Source of the DNA: Roseovarius marisflavi
GTDB lineage: Bacteria; Pseudomonadota; Alphaproteobacteria; Rhodobacterales; Rhodobacteraceae
NCBI RefSeq assembly: GCF_900142625.1
Contig: NZ_FRBN01000006.1
Location: forward strand, 1 to 64,000
Reading direction: 5' to 3'
DNA length: 64,000 nucleotides
The position numbers and the translations under genes are program-made. The notes below the pieces were generated by a model. The model ran no database searches. It saw nothing but the letters and a program-made list of their open reading frames with translations, and was not told where the DNA came from. Within the stretch, counting starts at the first letter, position 1. Every line of letters starts with the position of its first letter. Of the stretch, positions 56,873 to 64,000 are shown piece after piece.

Positions 56873-57760
56873 TCAGCCACGCAACGCAAGCCGGATTGCC
56901 AGCCAGCCACAGGCAAGGATCATCATGTCAATCGGCATGAAGGCCCAGAAGGCATCGCCATCCTCGACCGAGAACGGATAGGAATAAAGCGCCAGGCCGT
57001 CAAACTGTCCCTGCGGGGCAGTGACCAGGATGGCGCCGAAATTGTTGATGAAATGCAGCGCGGTTGCCGGGCCAAGCGTGCCAAAGCGCGCGGTAAGATC
57101 GCCCGCCGCAATGCCGAACGCCCCCGCCCAAAGCACCACGGCCCAGGCATTGGTGCCAAAGCTGGCCGGGTCAAAATGCAACAGGGCAAAGCCAATCGAC
57201 GGCAGGCCGATCCAGATCAGAGGCGAGGCAAACCGCGCCGCAAGCTGGCTTTGAAGGTAGCCGCGAAACACCACCTCTTCGGCAAAAACCTGAATGAACA
57301 GACCGACAAGGGCGAGCGGCAGGAACTTCAGCCATGTGCCGAAGGCCAGATTCGGCTCGGGCTCCATGCTCTCGGGCAGGGGCAGCATCATGATCACCAC
57401 GTAAAGCACCAGCATCGCGACAAGCGCGCGGCGAAACTGTCGGGTGGCCGGGCCAAGCGCGCCGACAAGGCTCAGGAACCTGCGCTTGTGCACCACCCGG
57501 AGTGTCACGGCGAGCGCGATGATCAGCATGGCAAAGATAAACAGGTTTATCAGCACGCCAACCGGGCTTGTGGCGTTTTCTATGCTGGGCGAAATACGCG
57601 CCCAGACATCGCTGGGGAAAACCTGCTGCAAGATCTGGGCATAGCTGTAACTCAGACCCAGAAACAGAAGCGTGGCAAGCGCCGTCCCCCCGATGAGGTA
57701 GGGCAGGCGGGCGGTCGCGCGCGCGGGCGCAACAAGGCTGTCATGGGCATCATATCGCAT
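56873..57760 (-). CDS. CPBP family intramembrane metalloprotease
   Basis: A 295-residue protein with about eight hydrophobic segments. The motif AEEVVFRGYLQ gives Glu-Glu-x-x-x-Arg of the CPBP/ABI family, and FALLHFDPAS gives the second motif histidine. The substrates are unknown. ATG 57760 (MRYDAHDS) is preferred over a TTG at 57796. Divergent from ilvD. Confidence 0.88.
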   Translation of the reverse strand: MRYDAHDSLVAPARATARLPYLIGGTALATLLFLGLSYSYAQILQQVFPSDVWARISPSIENATSPVGVLINLFIFAMLIIALAVTLRVVHKRRFLSLVGALGPATRQFRRALVAMLVLYVVIMMLPLPESMEPEPNLAFGTWLKFLPLALVGLFIQVFAEEVVFRGYLQSQLAARFASPLIWIGLPSIGFALLHFDPASFGTNAWAVVLWAGAFGIAAGDLTARFGTLGPATALHFINNFGAILVTAPQGQFDGLALYSYPFSVEDGDAFWAFMPIDMMILACGWLAIRLALRG

Positions 57761-57859
57761 GACGGGCACGCTATCCGGGCTTACCGGGTGTTGCAATCGG
57801 CTTGCCTGTCTCGCGGCTCTGGCCTAGACCGTTGCCCAGCGTTTACCGGGAGGCCCCTC

Positions 57860-59587
57860 ATGACCAAATTCGACAAAGCCAAATTGCCCAGCCGTTATGT
57901 GACAGAGGGCCCCGCGCGGGCCCCGCATCGGTCGTATTACTATGCCATGGGCATGAGCGAGGCGGAAATTCACCAGCCGCTCGTCGGCGTTGCCACCTGC
58001 TGGAACGAGGCGGCGCCCTGCAACATCTCGCTTAACCGTCAGGCACAGGCCGCCAAGATGGGCGTCAAAGAGGCCCACGGCACGCCGCGCGAATTCACCA
58101 CCATCACCGTCACCGACGGCATCGCGATGGGCCATGAGGGCATGCGATCCTCGCTGGCCAGCCGCGAGGCGATTGCCGATACGGTCGAATTGACGATGCG
58201 CGGGCATTGCTATGACGCGCTTGTCGGTCTGGCGGGCTGTGACAAGTCGCTGCCGGGGATGATGATGGCGATGGTACGTCTCAACGTACCGTCGGTGTTT
58301 CTTTATGGCGGTTCGATCCTTCCGGGGCGCCTTGATGGCAAGGACGTCACCGTTCAGGATGTGTTCGAGGCCGTCGGCCAGCATCAGGCCGGCAACCTGA
58401 CCACCTGCGAGCTTGAAAAGCTCGAGGCGGTTGCTTGCCCTTCGGCGGGTGCCTGCGGTGGCCAGTTTACGGCCAATACCATGGCCTGTGTCTCCGAGGC
58501 GATCGGCCTTGCCCTGATGAACAGCTCTGGCGCGCCCGCGCCCTATGAGAGCCGCGACCAGTACGCCGAGGCCTCTGGCCGGGCGGTGATGAACCTTTTG
58601 GAAAAGAACATTCGCGCGCGCGACGTGGTCACGCTCAAATCTCTGCAAAATGCCGCGCGTGTTGTCGCCTGTACCGGCGGCTCGACCAATGCCGGTCTGC
58701 ACCTGCCGGCCATCGCCCACGAGGCCGGGATTGATTTCTTCCTTGATGATGTCTGCGAGATTTTCCGCGATACGCCCTATTTCGTCGATCTCAAGCCCGG
58801 CGGCGCCTATGTCGCCAAGGACCTTTACGAGGTTGGCGGCGTGCCGGTGGTGATGAAAGAGCTGCGCAAGGCGGGTCTTTTACACGAGGAGTGCATGACC
58901 GCCGACGGCACCACCATTGGCGAGGCGCTCGACAAGATCACCCGCGAGGCCGATGGCAAGGTGATCTATCCGATCTCGGCGCCGATCAGCAAAACTGGCG
59001 GTGTTGTCGGCCTCAAGGGCAATCTCGCCCCTGCTGGCGCGATTGTGAAAGTCGCCGGCATGACCGAAGAACAACAGGTCTTTACCGGCCCGGCGCGGGT
59101 GTTTGAATGCGAAGAAGACGCCTTTGAGGCGGTCAAGGCGCGGTCCTATAAAGAGGGCGACGTGCTTGTGATCCGCAATGAAGGCCCCGCAGGCGGCCCC
59201 GGCATGCGCGAAATGCTGGCCACCACGGCCGCGCTTTCGGGGCAGGGCATGGGCAAGAAGGTGGCGCTTATCACCGATGGGCGTTTTTCCGGCGCGACGC
59301 GCGGCTTTTGTGTGGGTCACGTCGGCCCCGAGGCCGCCCATGGCGGGCCGATTGCCCTGTTGAAAGACGGCGACATGATTACGCTGAATGCCCTGACCGG
59401 CGAATTGTCGGTCGCGCTCAGCGATGAAGATCTGGCCGCGCGCAAGGCCGATTGGAAAGGTCCGCGCGAGACGATCTATGCAAGTGGCGCGCTCTGGAAG
59501 TACGCCCAGCTTGTTGGCGAGACATATAAAGGCGCGGTGACCCATCCCGGGGCCAAGGCCGAGCGCCATGTCTACATGGATCTCTGA
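57860..59587 (+). CDS. ilvD: Dihydroxy-acid dehydratase
   Basis: A 575-residue protein. VGVATCWNEAAPCN, VGLAGCDKSLPGMMMA, ACPSAGACGGQFTANTM and LITDGRFSGATRGFCVGHV carry the iron-sulfur cysteines and active-site residues of the IlvD/Edd family. It makes the 2-keto acid precursors of branched-chain amino acids. ATG 57860 has GGGAGG upstream; the much longer open frame to 56867 is only antisense to the CPBP gene. Confidence 0.96.
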   Translation: MTKFDKAKLPSRYVTEGPARAPHRSYYYAMGMSEAEIHQPLVGVATCWNEAAPCNISLNRQAQAAKMGVKEAHGTPREFTTITVTDGIAMGHEGMRSSLASREAIADTVELTMRGHCYDALVGLAGCDKSLPGMMMAMVRLNVPSVFLYGGSILPGRLDGKDVTVQDVFEAVGQHQAGNLTTCELEKLEAVACPSAGACGGQFTANTMACVSEAIGLALMNSSGAPAPYESRDQYAEASGRAVMNLLEKNIRARDVVTLKSLQNAARVVACTGGSTNAGLHLPAIAHEAGIDFFLDDVCEIFRDTPYFVDLKPGGAYVAKDLYEVGGVPVVMKELRKAGLLHEECMTADGTTIGEALDKITREADGKVIYPISAPISKTGGVVGLKGNLAPAGAIVKVAGMTEEQQVFTGPARVFECEEDAFEAVKARSYKEGDVLVIRNEGPAGGPGMREMLATTAALSGQGMGKKVALITDGRFSGATRGFCVGHVGPEAAHGGPIALLKDGDMITLNALTGELSVALSDEDLAARKADWKGPRETIYASGALWKYAQLVGETYKGAVTHPGAKAERHVYMDL

Positions 59588-59609
59588 TCAGACCACGGCC
59601 CGGCGGATC

Positions 59610-60293
59610 ATGCGCCGGGCCTTTTTCACGATGCTTATCCTGCCGCTGGCCGCCTGTCTTGAGGGCGTGCCGGGGGGCGGCGCGCCTGCGCTCAGCAGGG
59701 CGATGTTTTACGACGGCGACGTGACCGTGGCCGGGCCGCGCGGCTATTGCATTGATCCCCAGAGCGTCAAGCGCGGTGCAAGCGGCAGCTTTGCGTTGCT
59801 GGCCAGCTGCGAGAGCCTGACCGGTACGGCCGGAGTGGTGGTTGATCCTGCGGTCCTGACGGTGTTGGTTCTGCCGCGGCGGGTGGGGGTGAGCCAGCCA
59901 AATTCAGCGGAAATGACCCGCGCCCAGGCCCCGGACAAGGTTTTGCTGGGTTTTGACGGAGACGGCATATCGCTTGTGCATGTTGCAACTGGCGGGCGCG
60001 CCGTGCTCCCTGCGGGCGATCCGTCTTATTGGCGGGCCGGCATGGTGATCAACGATCACCTGATCGGCCTTGCGGTCTATGGGCCGGAAGGCGGCAGTGT
60101 CGCCAGTGATGCGGGGCGCGATCTGTTGATGGATCTGGCCGAAGAGTTGCGCGAGCAAAGCCCCGAACGCAACTTTTCCCCCGGCACGGCGGCAGCGGGT
60201 GAAACACCGTCAGATGACGTAACGCAACCCGCCACCATGGCCAAGAAAGGCCGTGTTATGCTTTTGGGTGGATTGTTTCCAATCAAAGGTTAA
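59610..60293 (+). CDS. Predicted lipoprotein
   Basis: A 227-residue protein with a basic start MRRAFF, a hydrophobic stretch and the lipobox LAAC (Cys near residue 16). YCIDPQSVKRGASGSFALLASC suggests a disulfide-bonded periplasmic domain. A disordered tail ends with a hydrophobic GRVMLLGGLFP. ATG 59610 is chosen because the signal peptide begins there; a frame from 59568 overlaps ilvD. No known family or function; it is 22 bases from ilvD. Confidence 0.75.
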   Translation: MRRAFFTMLILPLAACLEGVPGGGAPALSRAMFYDGDVTVAGPRGYCIDPQSVKRGASGSFALLASCESLTGTAGVVVDPAVLTVLVLPRRVGVSQPNSAEMTRAQAPDKVLLGFDGDGISLVHVATGGRAVLPAGDPSYWRAGMVINDHLIGLAVYGPEGGSVASDAGRDLLMDLAEELREQSPERNFSPGTAAAGETPSDDVTQPATMAKKGRVMLLGGLFPIKG

Positions 60294-60365
60294 TGCTATG
60301 TAAGTAGTTATTGGGCACACTGTTAGCACACCACGTCCAGACGAGACTTACATGGTATTACCGGA

Positions 60366-61124
60366 ATGAAATTTCTAGATTTGGTTGTGCAACGCCAAGG
60401 CCTTCGCAAGTGGAGCCAGGCGGCGCGCAATGCCCCTATGATGAGCCTCGCCAATCTGCGCAGGGAGCGTGCCCGCGCCCGCAAACTTATGTATTCATTG
60501 AACGAAGTGATCTCGACGGCGGATAACCGTCTGGCCTTGCCGATGATCGGCTCGAACGCGTTTCCCAAGCCGCATGGCACCGATTGGTCCTGGCGGCCCG
60601 AGCTTTGGCGCGAACCTTTGCCCGCTCCGGGCATGGCCTCGGTCAAGTCAAAGTCGATGTTGGGGCGCGAAGTGACATTGTTTCACGATTGCGCACATTC
60701 CGAGTTGTCTTTGCGGCAATTGCGCAATAGCCGCGAGGCCGATCTTGCGCCTTACGGGCTTCGGATGGATGTGTTCGCCTTTGACGGATCGTTCCTGTCG
60801 GTGGTGCTGGATTTCCCGCAAGAGGCGGTCAATGGGCTGACACGCAAGCACCTGTTGCGGATGGATACGATTGTCGAGATGGAAAAGCCGCTTGAGATTT
60901 TTGCGCGCCTCAACATCAAGCATGGCCCCAATACCGAACAGATCGTGCGTGAATTGCCGCTGCATGAGGATGAGATCATGGTCGAGTTTGATCTCGCCTA
61001 TTCCAACCTCAACGAAAAGCGGGTGGAGCGGGCGTGGATCGACCTGATCTTCGAGAACCCGCAGATGAGCCAGGTGGTCTTGCACGACCTCACCTTTAGC
61101 CGCCGCCCGCGCGCAGAATTATAA
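60366..61124 (+). CDS. DUF6478-like protein
   Basis: A 252-residue protein. GTDWSWRPELWREPL, VTLFHDCAHSELSLRQLRN and LDFPQEAVNGLTRKHLLRM resemble the DUF6478 group of Rhodobacteraceae. It has no signal peptide or membrane segment. The beta-rich middle might be a carbohydrate-binding fold, by analogy only. It is followed 14 bases later by another conserved-type gene. Confidence 0.7.
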   Translation: MKFLDLVVQRQGLRKWSQAARNAPMMSLANLRRERARARKLMYSLNEVISTADNRLALPMIGSNAFPKPHGTDWSWRPELWREPLPAPGMASVKSKSMLGREVTLFHDCAHSELSLRQLRNSREADLAPYGLRMDVFAFDGSFLSVVLDFPQEAVNGLTRKHLLRMDTIVEMEKPLEIFARLNIKHGPNTEQIVRELPLHEDEIMVEFDLAYSNLNEKRVERAWIDLIFENPQMSQVVLHDLTFSRRPRAEL

Positions 61125-61138
61125 GAAAGGACCCCCGG

Positions 61139-61516
61139 ATGAGTGAGCTGACGCTGACCAAAACGCGCCTGTTTGAAGGGGTCTGGGAAGGGGTTCTGAC
61201 CTATGAGGGCGTGGGCAATTACCAGCCCCAGATCGAGGTGATGCACCTTCAAAGGCCGGTGCCGGATGTCGAGGTTGTCGAAAAGCCGGATGATGGTCTC
61301 TGGGTCGTGCGGGTGCCGGTGCCTGCGGCGGCAATTGCCGACGGGGTTCAGACCTTTGTGATCCGCGACGCGCGCAGCGGCGAGGTGCTCGACAGTTTCG
61401 CGCTCTTGTCCGGTGATGTGCTCAGCTATGACATCCGCTCGGAAATCTCGCTTTTGCGCGAAGAACTTGACCTGTTGAAACGCGCATTCCGGCGGCATTG
61501 TCTGGAAACGATGTAG
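61139..61516 (+). CDS. Conserved-type hypothetical protein
   Basis: A 125-residue, beta-rich protein with GVWEGVLTYEGVGNYQPQIEVMHLQ, RVPVPAAAIADGVQTFVIRD and a helical C-terminus LREELDLLKRAFRRHCLE. AGAAAGGACCCCC-like ribosome binding sequence (AAGGA) precedes ATG 61139. It is in an operon with the DUF6478-like gene and probably works with it. Function unknown. Confidence 0.75.
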   Translation: MSELTLTKTRLFEGVWEGVLTYEGVGNYQPQIEVMHLQRPVPDVEVVEKPDDGLWVVRVPVPAAAIADGVQTFVIRDARSGEVLDSFALLSGDVLSYDIRSEISLLREELDLLKRAFRRHCLETM

Positions 61517-61606
61517 AGCGCATCTGTGACAGCCTGCCGCATCCCCTTGAGGACGCGCAGGGCTACCTCCTGTTTATCGGCACACCCAATCAATGGAGAA
61601 CGTCAC

Positions 61607-61690
61607 ATGTTTAAAGGTCTTGGACTTTCAATCGCGATCATCACCGCAGGCATGCTTGGCCTGCCCGTGGCCATTCTGGCCGCCCTGTAA
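61607..61690 (+). CDS. Very small hydrophobic protein, 27 residues
   Basis: ATG 61607, preceded by GGAG at seven bases, opens a frame of 27 codons to TAA 61690. MFKGLGLSIAIITAGMLG is followed by LPVAILAAL: one membrane helix with a short basic start. A terminator follows 22 bases later. The ribosome binding site, composition and placement support a real small membrane protein, but the length makes chance possible. Confidence 0.5.
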   Translation: MFKGLGLSIAIITAGMLGLPVAILAAL

Positions 61691-61712
61691 CGGTTAACCT
61701 CGTTTTCCAAGG

Positions 61713-61748
61713 GGCCGGGGGCGTAATGAGTGCGCACCCGGCCTTTTT
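61713..61748. terminator. Terminator between the small ORF and rmuC
   Basis: GGCCGGG (61713-61719) pairs with CCCGGCC (61737-61743), followed by TTTTT. It ends the plus-strand transcript and lies 13 bases from the rmuC stop, so it may serve both directions. Confidence 0.75.
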
Positions 61749-61760
61749 CGTGTCCTGTGC

Positions 61761-62930
61761 CTAGCGGTCTTTCGGCAGGGCAACGATGGCGGTCTCTGAC
61801 TCGGGGGCGAGTTCCTCAAAGTCGAAGTTGTCGAGACGGCGGGCGCGGCGCCCGGCCTTATCGGCGGAAATCTTGATATCCGAGATATCCTTGGCCGCCT
61901 GATTGAAATGCCGGTCAAGGTTTTCCACCCGCGTGCCCAATCGCTCTACATCGCCGAACAACAAACCCAATTCGCGCCGGATCGCGCCGGCCTGTTCGCG
62001 CATGCGCGCATCCTTGAGAATGGCGCGCATGGTGTTCAGTGTCGCCATGCAGGTGGTCGGCGACACGATCCAGACCCGCGCGGAAAACCCGTCGCGCACC
62101 AGTTCGGGGAAATTCGCGTGAAGCTCGGCATAGACCGCCTCGGAGGGCAGAAACATCAGCGCCCCATCGGCGGTTTCGCCGTCCAGAATGTATTTCTCCG
62201 AGATGTCGCGGATATGCTTCTTGACCGAGATGCGCAGAAACTTGGCGGCCTCGTTCAACTCCCAATCGGTCTTGGCGCGGCGCAGGGCCTCATAGGCTTC
62301 TAGAGGGAATTTGCTGTCGATACAGATCGGCCCCGGCGGGTTGGGCAGGTGGATAAGGCAATCGGCGCGCCGCCCGTTCGACAGCGTGTGTTGCAGGCTA
62401 TAGCTATCCGAGGGCAGGGCCTTGGTCACGATATCGGTCAGCTGGATTTCACCGAACGCCCCGCGGGTCTGTTTGTTGCTCAGGATGTCCTGAAGCGACA
62501 GAACATCGCCCGAGAGCTTGGTGATATTATCCTGCGCCTTGTCGATTGCCTGAAGCCGCTGTTGCAGATCGCCAAGCGATTGCGCGGTGCGCCGGGCCGA
62601 GCCTTGCAGGTTTTCCGACATCTGTTCCGACACCTGCGACAGGCGCTTTTCCATCAGTTGAAGCAGATGCGATTGCGCCGCTGCCTGTGCCTCGGAAACA
62701 TGGTTAAGCCCGCCGGCAAGCTGGTGTTGCCCGTCGCTGAGCCCCTGCACGCGAAGCCCCAATTGTCCGACCTGCTGCGCCAGCGGTTCGGCGAGGCTGG
62801 CCGAACGCGCCGAGGCCCGCACCGCCATGATCAGCAGGATCAGGATCAGCAGCACAAGTGCGGCCCCCACGAGGGCGGCCAGTACAAGCGGCTCGCTAAG
62901 CGAAAACTGAGTATCGCCGATCTGAATCAT
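61761..62930 (-). CDS. rmuC: DNA recombination protein RmuC
   Basis: A 389-residue protein with one N-terminal membrane segment (about 15-36) and a long coiled coil (about 45-150). The RmuC nuclease-like domain follows: [34 protein letters not shown] and [13 protein letters not shown]. The family limits DNA inversions at repeats. Its start overlaps the mutL stop (ATGA). Confidence 0.94.
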   Translation of the reverse strand: MIQIGDTQFSLSEPLVLAALVGAALVLLILILLIMAVRASARSASLAEPLAQQVGQLGLRVQGLSDGQHQLAGGLNHVSEAQAAAQSHLLQLMEKRLSQVSEQMSENLQGSARRTAQSLGDLQQRLQAIDKAQDNITKLSGDVLSLQDILSNKQTRGAFGEIQLTDIVTKALPSDSYSLQHTLSNGRRADCLIHLPNPPGPICIDSKFPLEAYEALRRAKTDWELNEAAKFLRISVKKHIRDISEKYILDGETADGALMFLPSEAVYAELHANFPELVRDGFSARVWIVSPTTCMATLNTMRAILKDARMREQAGAIRRELGLLFGDVERLGTRVENLDRHFNQAAKDISDIKISADKAGRRARRLDNFDFEELAPESETAIVALPKDR

Positions 62931-64000
62931 GTGCGACCAAACAGGCGTTCGATGTCAGACAGACGCAGCTCCACATAGGTGGGGCGGCCGTGGTTGCACT
63001 GGCCTGATAGCGGCGTGCGTTCCATTTCGCGCAAAAGGGCGTTCATTTCCTCACCGCTCATGCGCCGACCCGAGCGGATCGAGCCGTGACAGGCAACCCG
63101 CGACAGGATCGCGTCGATGCGCGATTTGAGGGTCTGGCTGTCGCCCTGATCGGCGAGTTCATCGAGGATATCGCGCAACAGGGCAGGGGCGTTGACCTGA
63201 CCCAGAATGGCGGGTGTTTCGCGCACCGCGATGCTGCCCGGCCCGAAGGGTTCGAGGGTAAGGCCAAGCCGTGCAAGATCATCTGCCGCATCAAGCAGGA
63301 TGGCGCAATCGGCCTCGCAGAGATCAACGATATCGGGGATCAAAAGCGCCTGCGAGGCGACGCCGGTGTCGGCCATCTGTGCCTTGAGGCGTTCGTAGAC
63401 AAGCCGTTCATGCGCGGCGTGCTGATCCACGATGACCATGCCGGTTTCGGTCTGGGCGATGATATAGTTTTCATGGACCTGCGCGCGCGCCGCCCCAAGC
63501 GGCAGGGCGGTTGCGGGGGGCTCGTCCGGCTCTTGCGTGCCGGCCTCGTTCGGGTCCGGCTCGACCCGCGCGCTATAGGCCTGTTGCATCTCGGCAAAAC
63601 CGGGCGCTTGCGATTGATAGGCAAGGGCGCGGGCACCGGGCGAGGGGCGATCCATCTTGTAGACGCGCGCGCCCGCGGGTCCGGCGGGTTCGGGGCGAAA
63701 CGCCCCGAGCGTGGCCCCCGCAACCGTGCTTGAGGCGCGATGCCCGGCCTCGGCCAGAGCATGGCGCAGCCCCGACACGATAAGCCCGCGCGCCAGCCCC
63801 GGATCGCGAAAGCGGACCTCGGATTTGGCCGGGTGCACGTTGACATCTACCAGCGTCGGGCCGCAGTCGAGAAACAGCGCCGCCGCCGGGTGGCGGTCGC
63901 GGCTGAGGACGTCGCTATAGGCGGCGCGCAGCGCGCCATAGAGCATCTTGTCGCGCACGGGCCTGCCATTCACGAAGAGGTATTGCGTCACCGAAGAGCC
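62927..64000 (-). CDS. mutL: DNA mismatch repair protein MutL, 3' part
   Basis: The frame runs off the right window edge. The visible 357 residues begin within the conserved [14 protein letters not shown] of the ATPase region and pass through [15 protein letters not shown], then a Pro/Ala-rich linker. The C-terminal dimerisation domain has [15 protein letters not shown] and [12 protein letters not shown]. MutL links MutS mismatch recognition to repair. The N-terminal ATP-binding motifs lie outside the window. Confidence 0.95.
   Translation of the reverse strand, partial: GSSVTQYLFVNGRPVRDKMLYGALRAAYSDVLSRDRHPAAALFLDCGPTLVDVNVHPAKSEVRFRDPGLARGLIVSGLRHALAEAGHRASSTVAGATLGAFRPEPAGPAGARVYKMDRPSPGARALAYQSQAPGFAEMQQAYSARVEPDPNEAGTQEPDEPPATALPLGAARAQVHENYIIAQTETGMVIVDQHAAHERLVYERLKAQMADTGVASQALLIPDIVDLCEADCAILLDAADDLARLGLTLEPFGPGSIAVRETPAILGQVNAPALLRDILDELADQGDSQTLKSRIDAILSRVACHGSIRSGRRMSGEEMNALLREMERTPLSGQCNHGRPTYVELRLSDIERLFGRT

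Noticed and set aside
56867..57859. Upstream extension of ilvD
   Set aside because: It is antisense to the CPBP protease gene; ATG 57860 with GGGAGG is the family start.

Overview
The window looks like a chromosomal segment of a marine-type Rhodobacteraceae (Roseobacter-group alphaproteobacterium). The core genes are GC-rich. The proteins are typical of that family: a FYDLN-acid (TIGR02300) protein, a DUF6478-like protein, a Hint-domain protein, a DUF1244 protein, and an rpmI-rplT, cmk-rpsA and accD-folC complement. This taxonomic call rests on recognising gene families, not on a search.

Layout. 1-6.7 kb is visibly less GC-rich and carries a cyanophycin operon on the minus strand: cyanophycinase cphB, cyanophycin synthetase cphA and a second Mur-ligase-like protein. 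Gene debris and a small HTH protein follow. 7.2-24.3 kb is housekeeping: tRNA-Gly(CCC), rplT, rpmI, pyk, an N-formylglutamate amidohydrolase family protein, a GST, sdaA, a DMT exporter, arsC, pyrD, cmk, rpsA, a hydantoinase/oxoprolinase pair and glmM. 24.4-27.9 kb has UDP-glucose dehydrogenase plus a methyltransferase-like protein and a GT61 glycosyltransferase, suggesting surface polysaccharide work.

About 28.9-47.9 kb is a roughly 19 kb genomic island in the 3' end of tRNA-Ala(GGC). Its ends are an 18-bp direct repeat at 28912-28929 and 47921-47938. The left part holds tandem remnants of tyrosine-integrase/att modules, a Hint-domain protein, mobC and a truncated relaxase. The centre is a five-gene, tightly packed defence operon on the minus strand. 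It reads hsdM, hsdS, hsdR (type I restriction-modification), then a PD-(D/E)XK-like nuclease and a Ski2-like helicase resembling Hachiman (HamA/HamB). Upstream lie two 15-bp perfect palindromes and a long leader. Next is an unknown 1013-residue exported protein with an internal duplication. At the right end is a serine recombinase whose last codons run antisense through the tRNA-Ala gene. A possible structured RNA/DNA element with a three-way-junction fold lies at 32338-32453, between the broken relaxase and the helicase.

48-64 kb returns to core genes: the FYDLN protein, a YgjP-type metallopeptidase, a GntR regulator with a palindromic operator, a cation/proton antiporter, accA, a LysE exporter, a LysM protein, accD-folC, a CPBP protease, ilvD, a lipoprotein, DUF6478, rmuC and the 3' part of mutL, which runs off the right edge.

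The most interesting parts are the mixed restriction/Hachiman-like operon with its candidate control region, the recombinase-tRNA overlap that would change the protein's tail on excision, the exported unknown protein, and the free-standing Mur-ligase in the cyanophycin operon.
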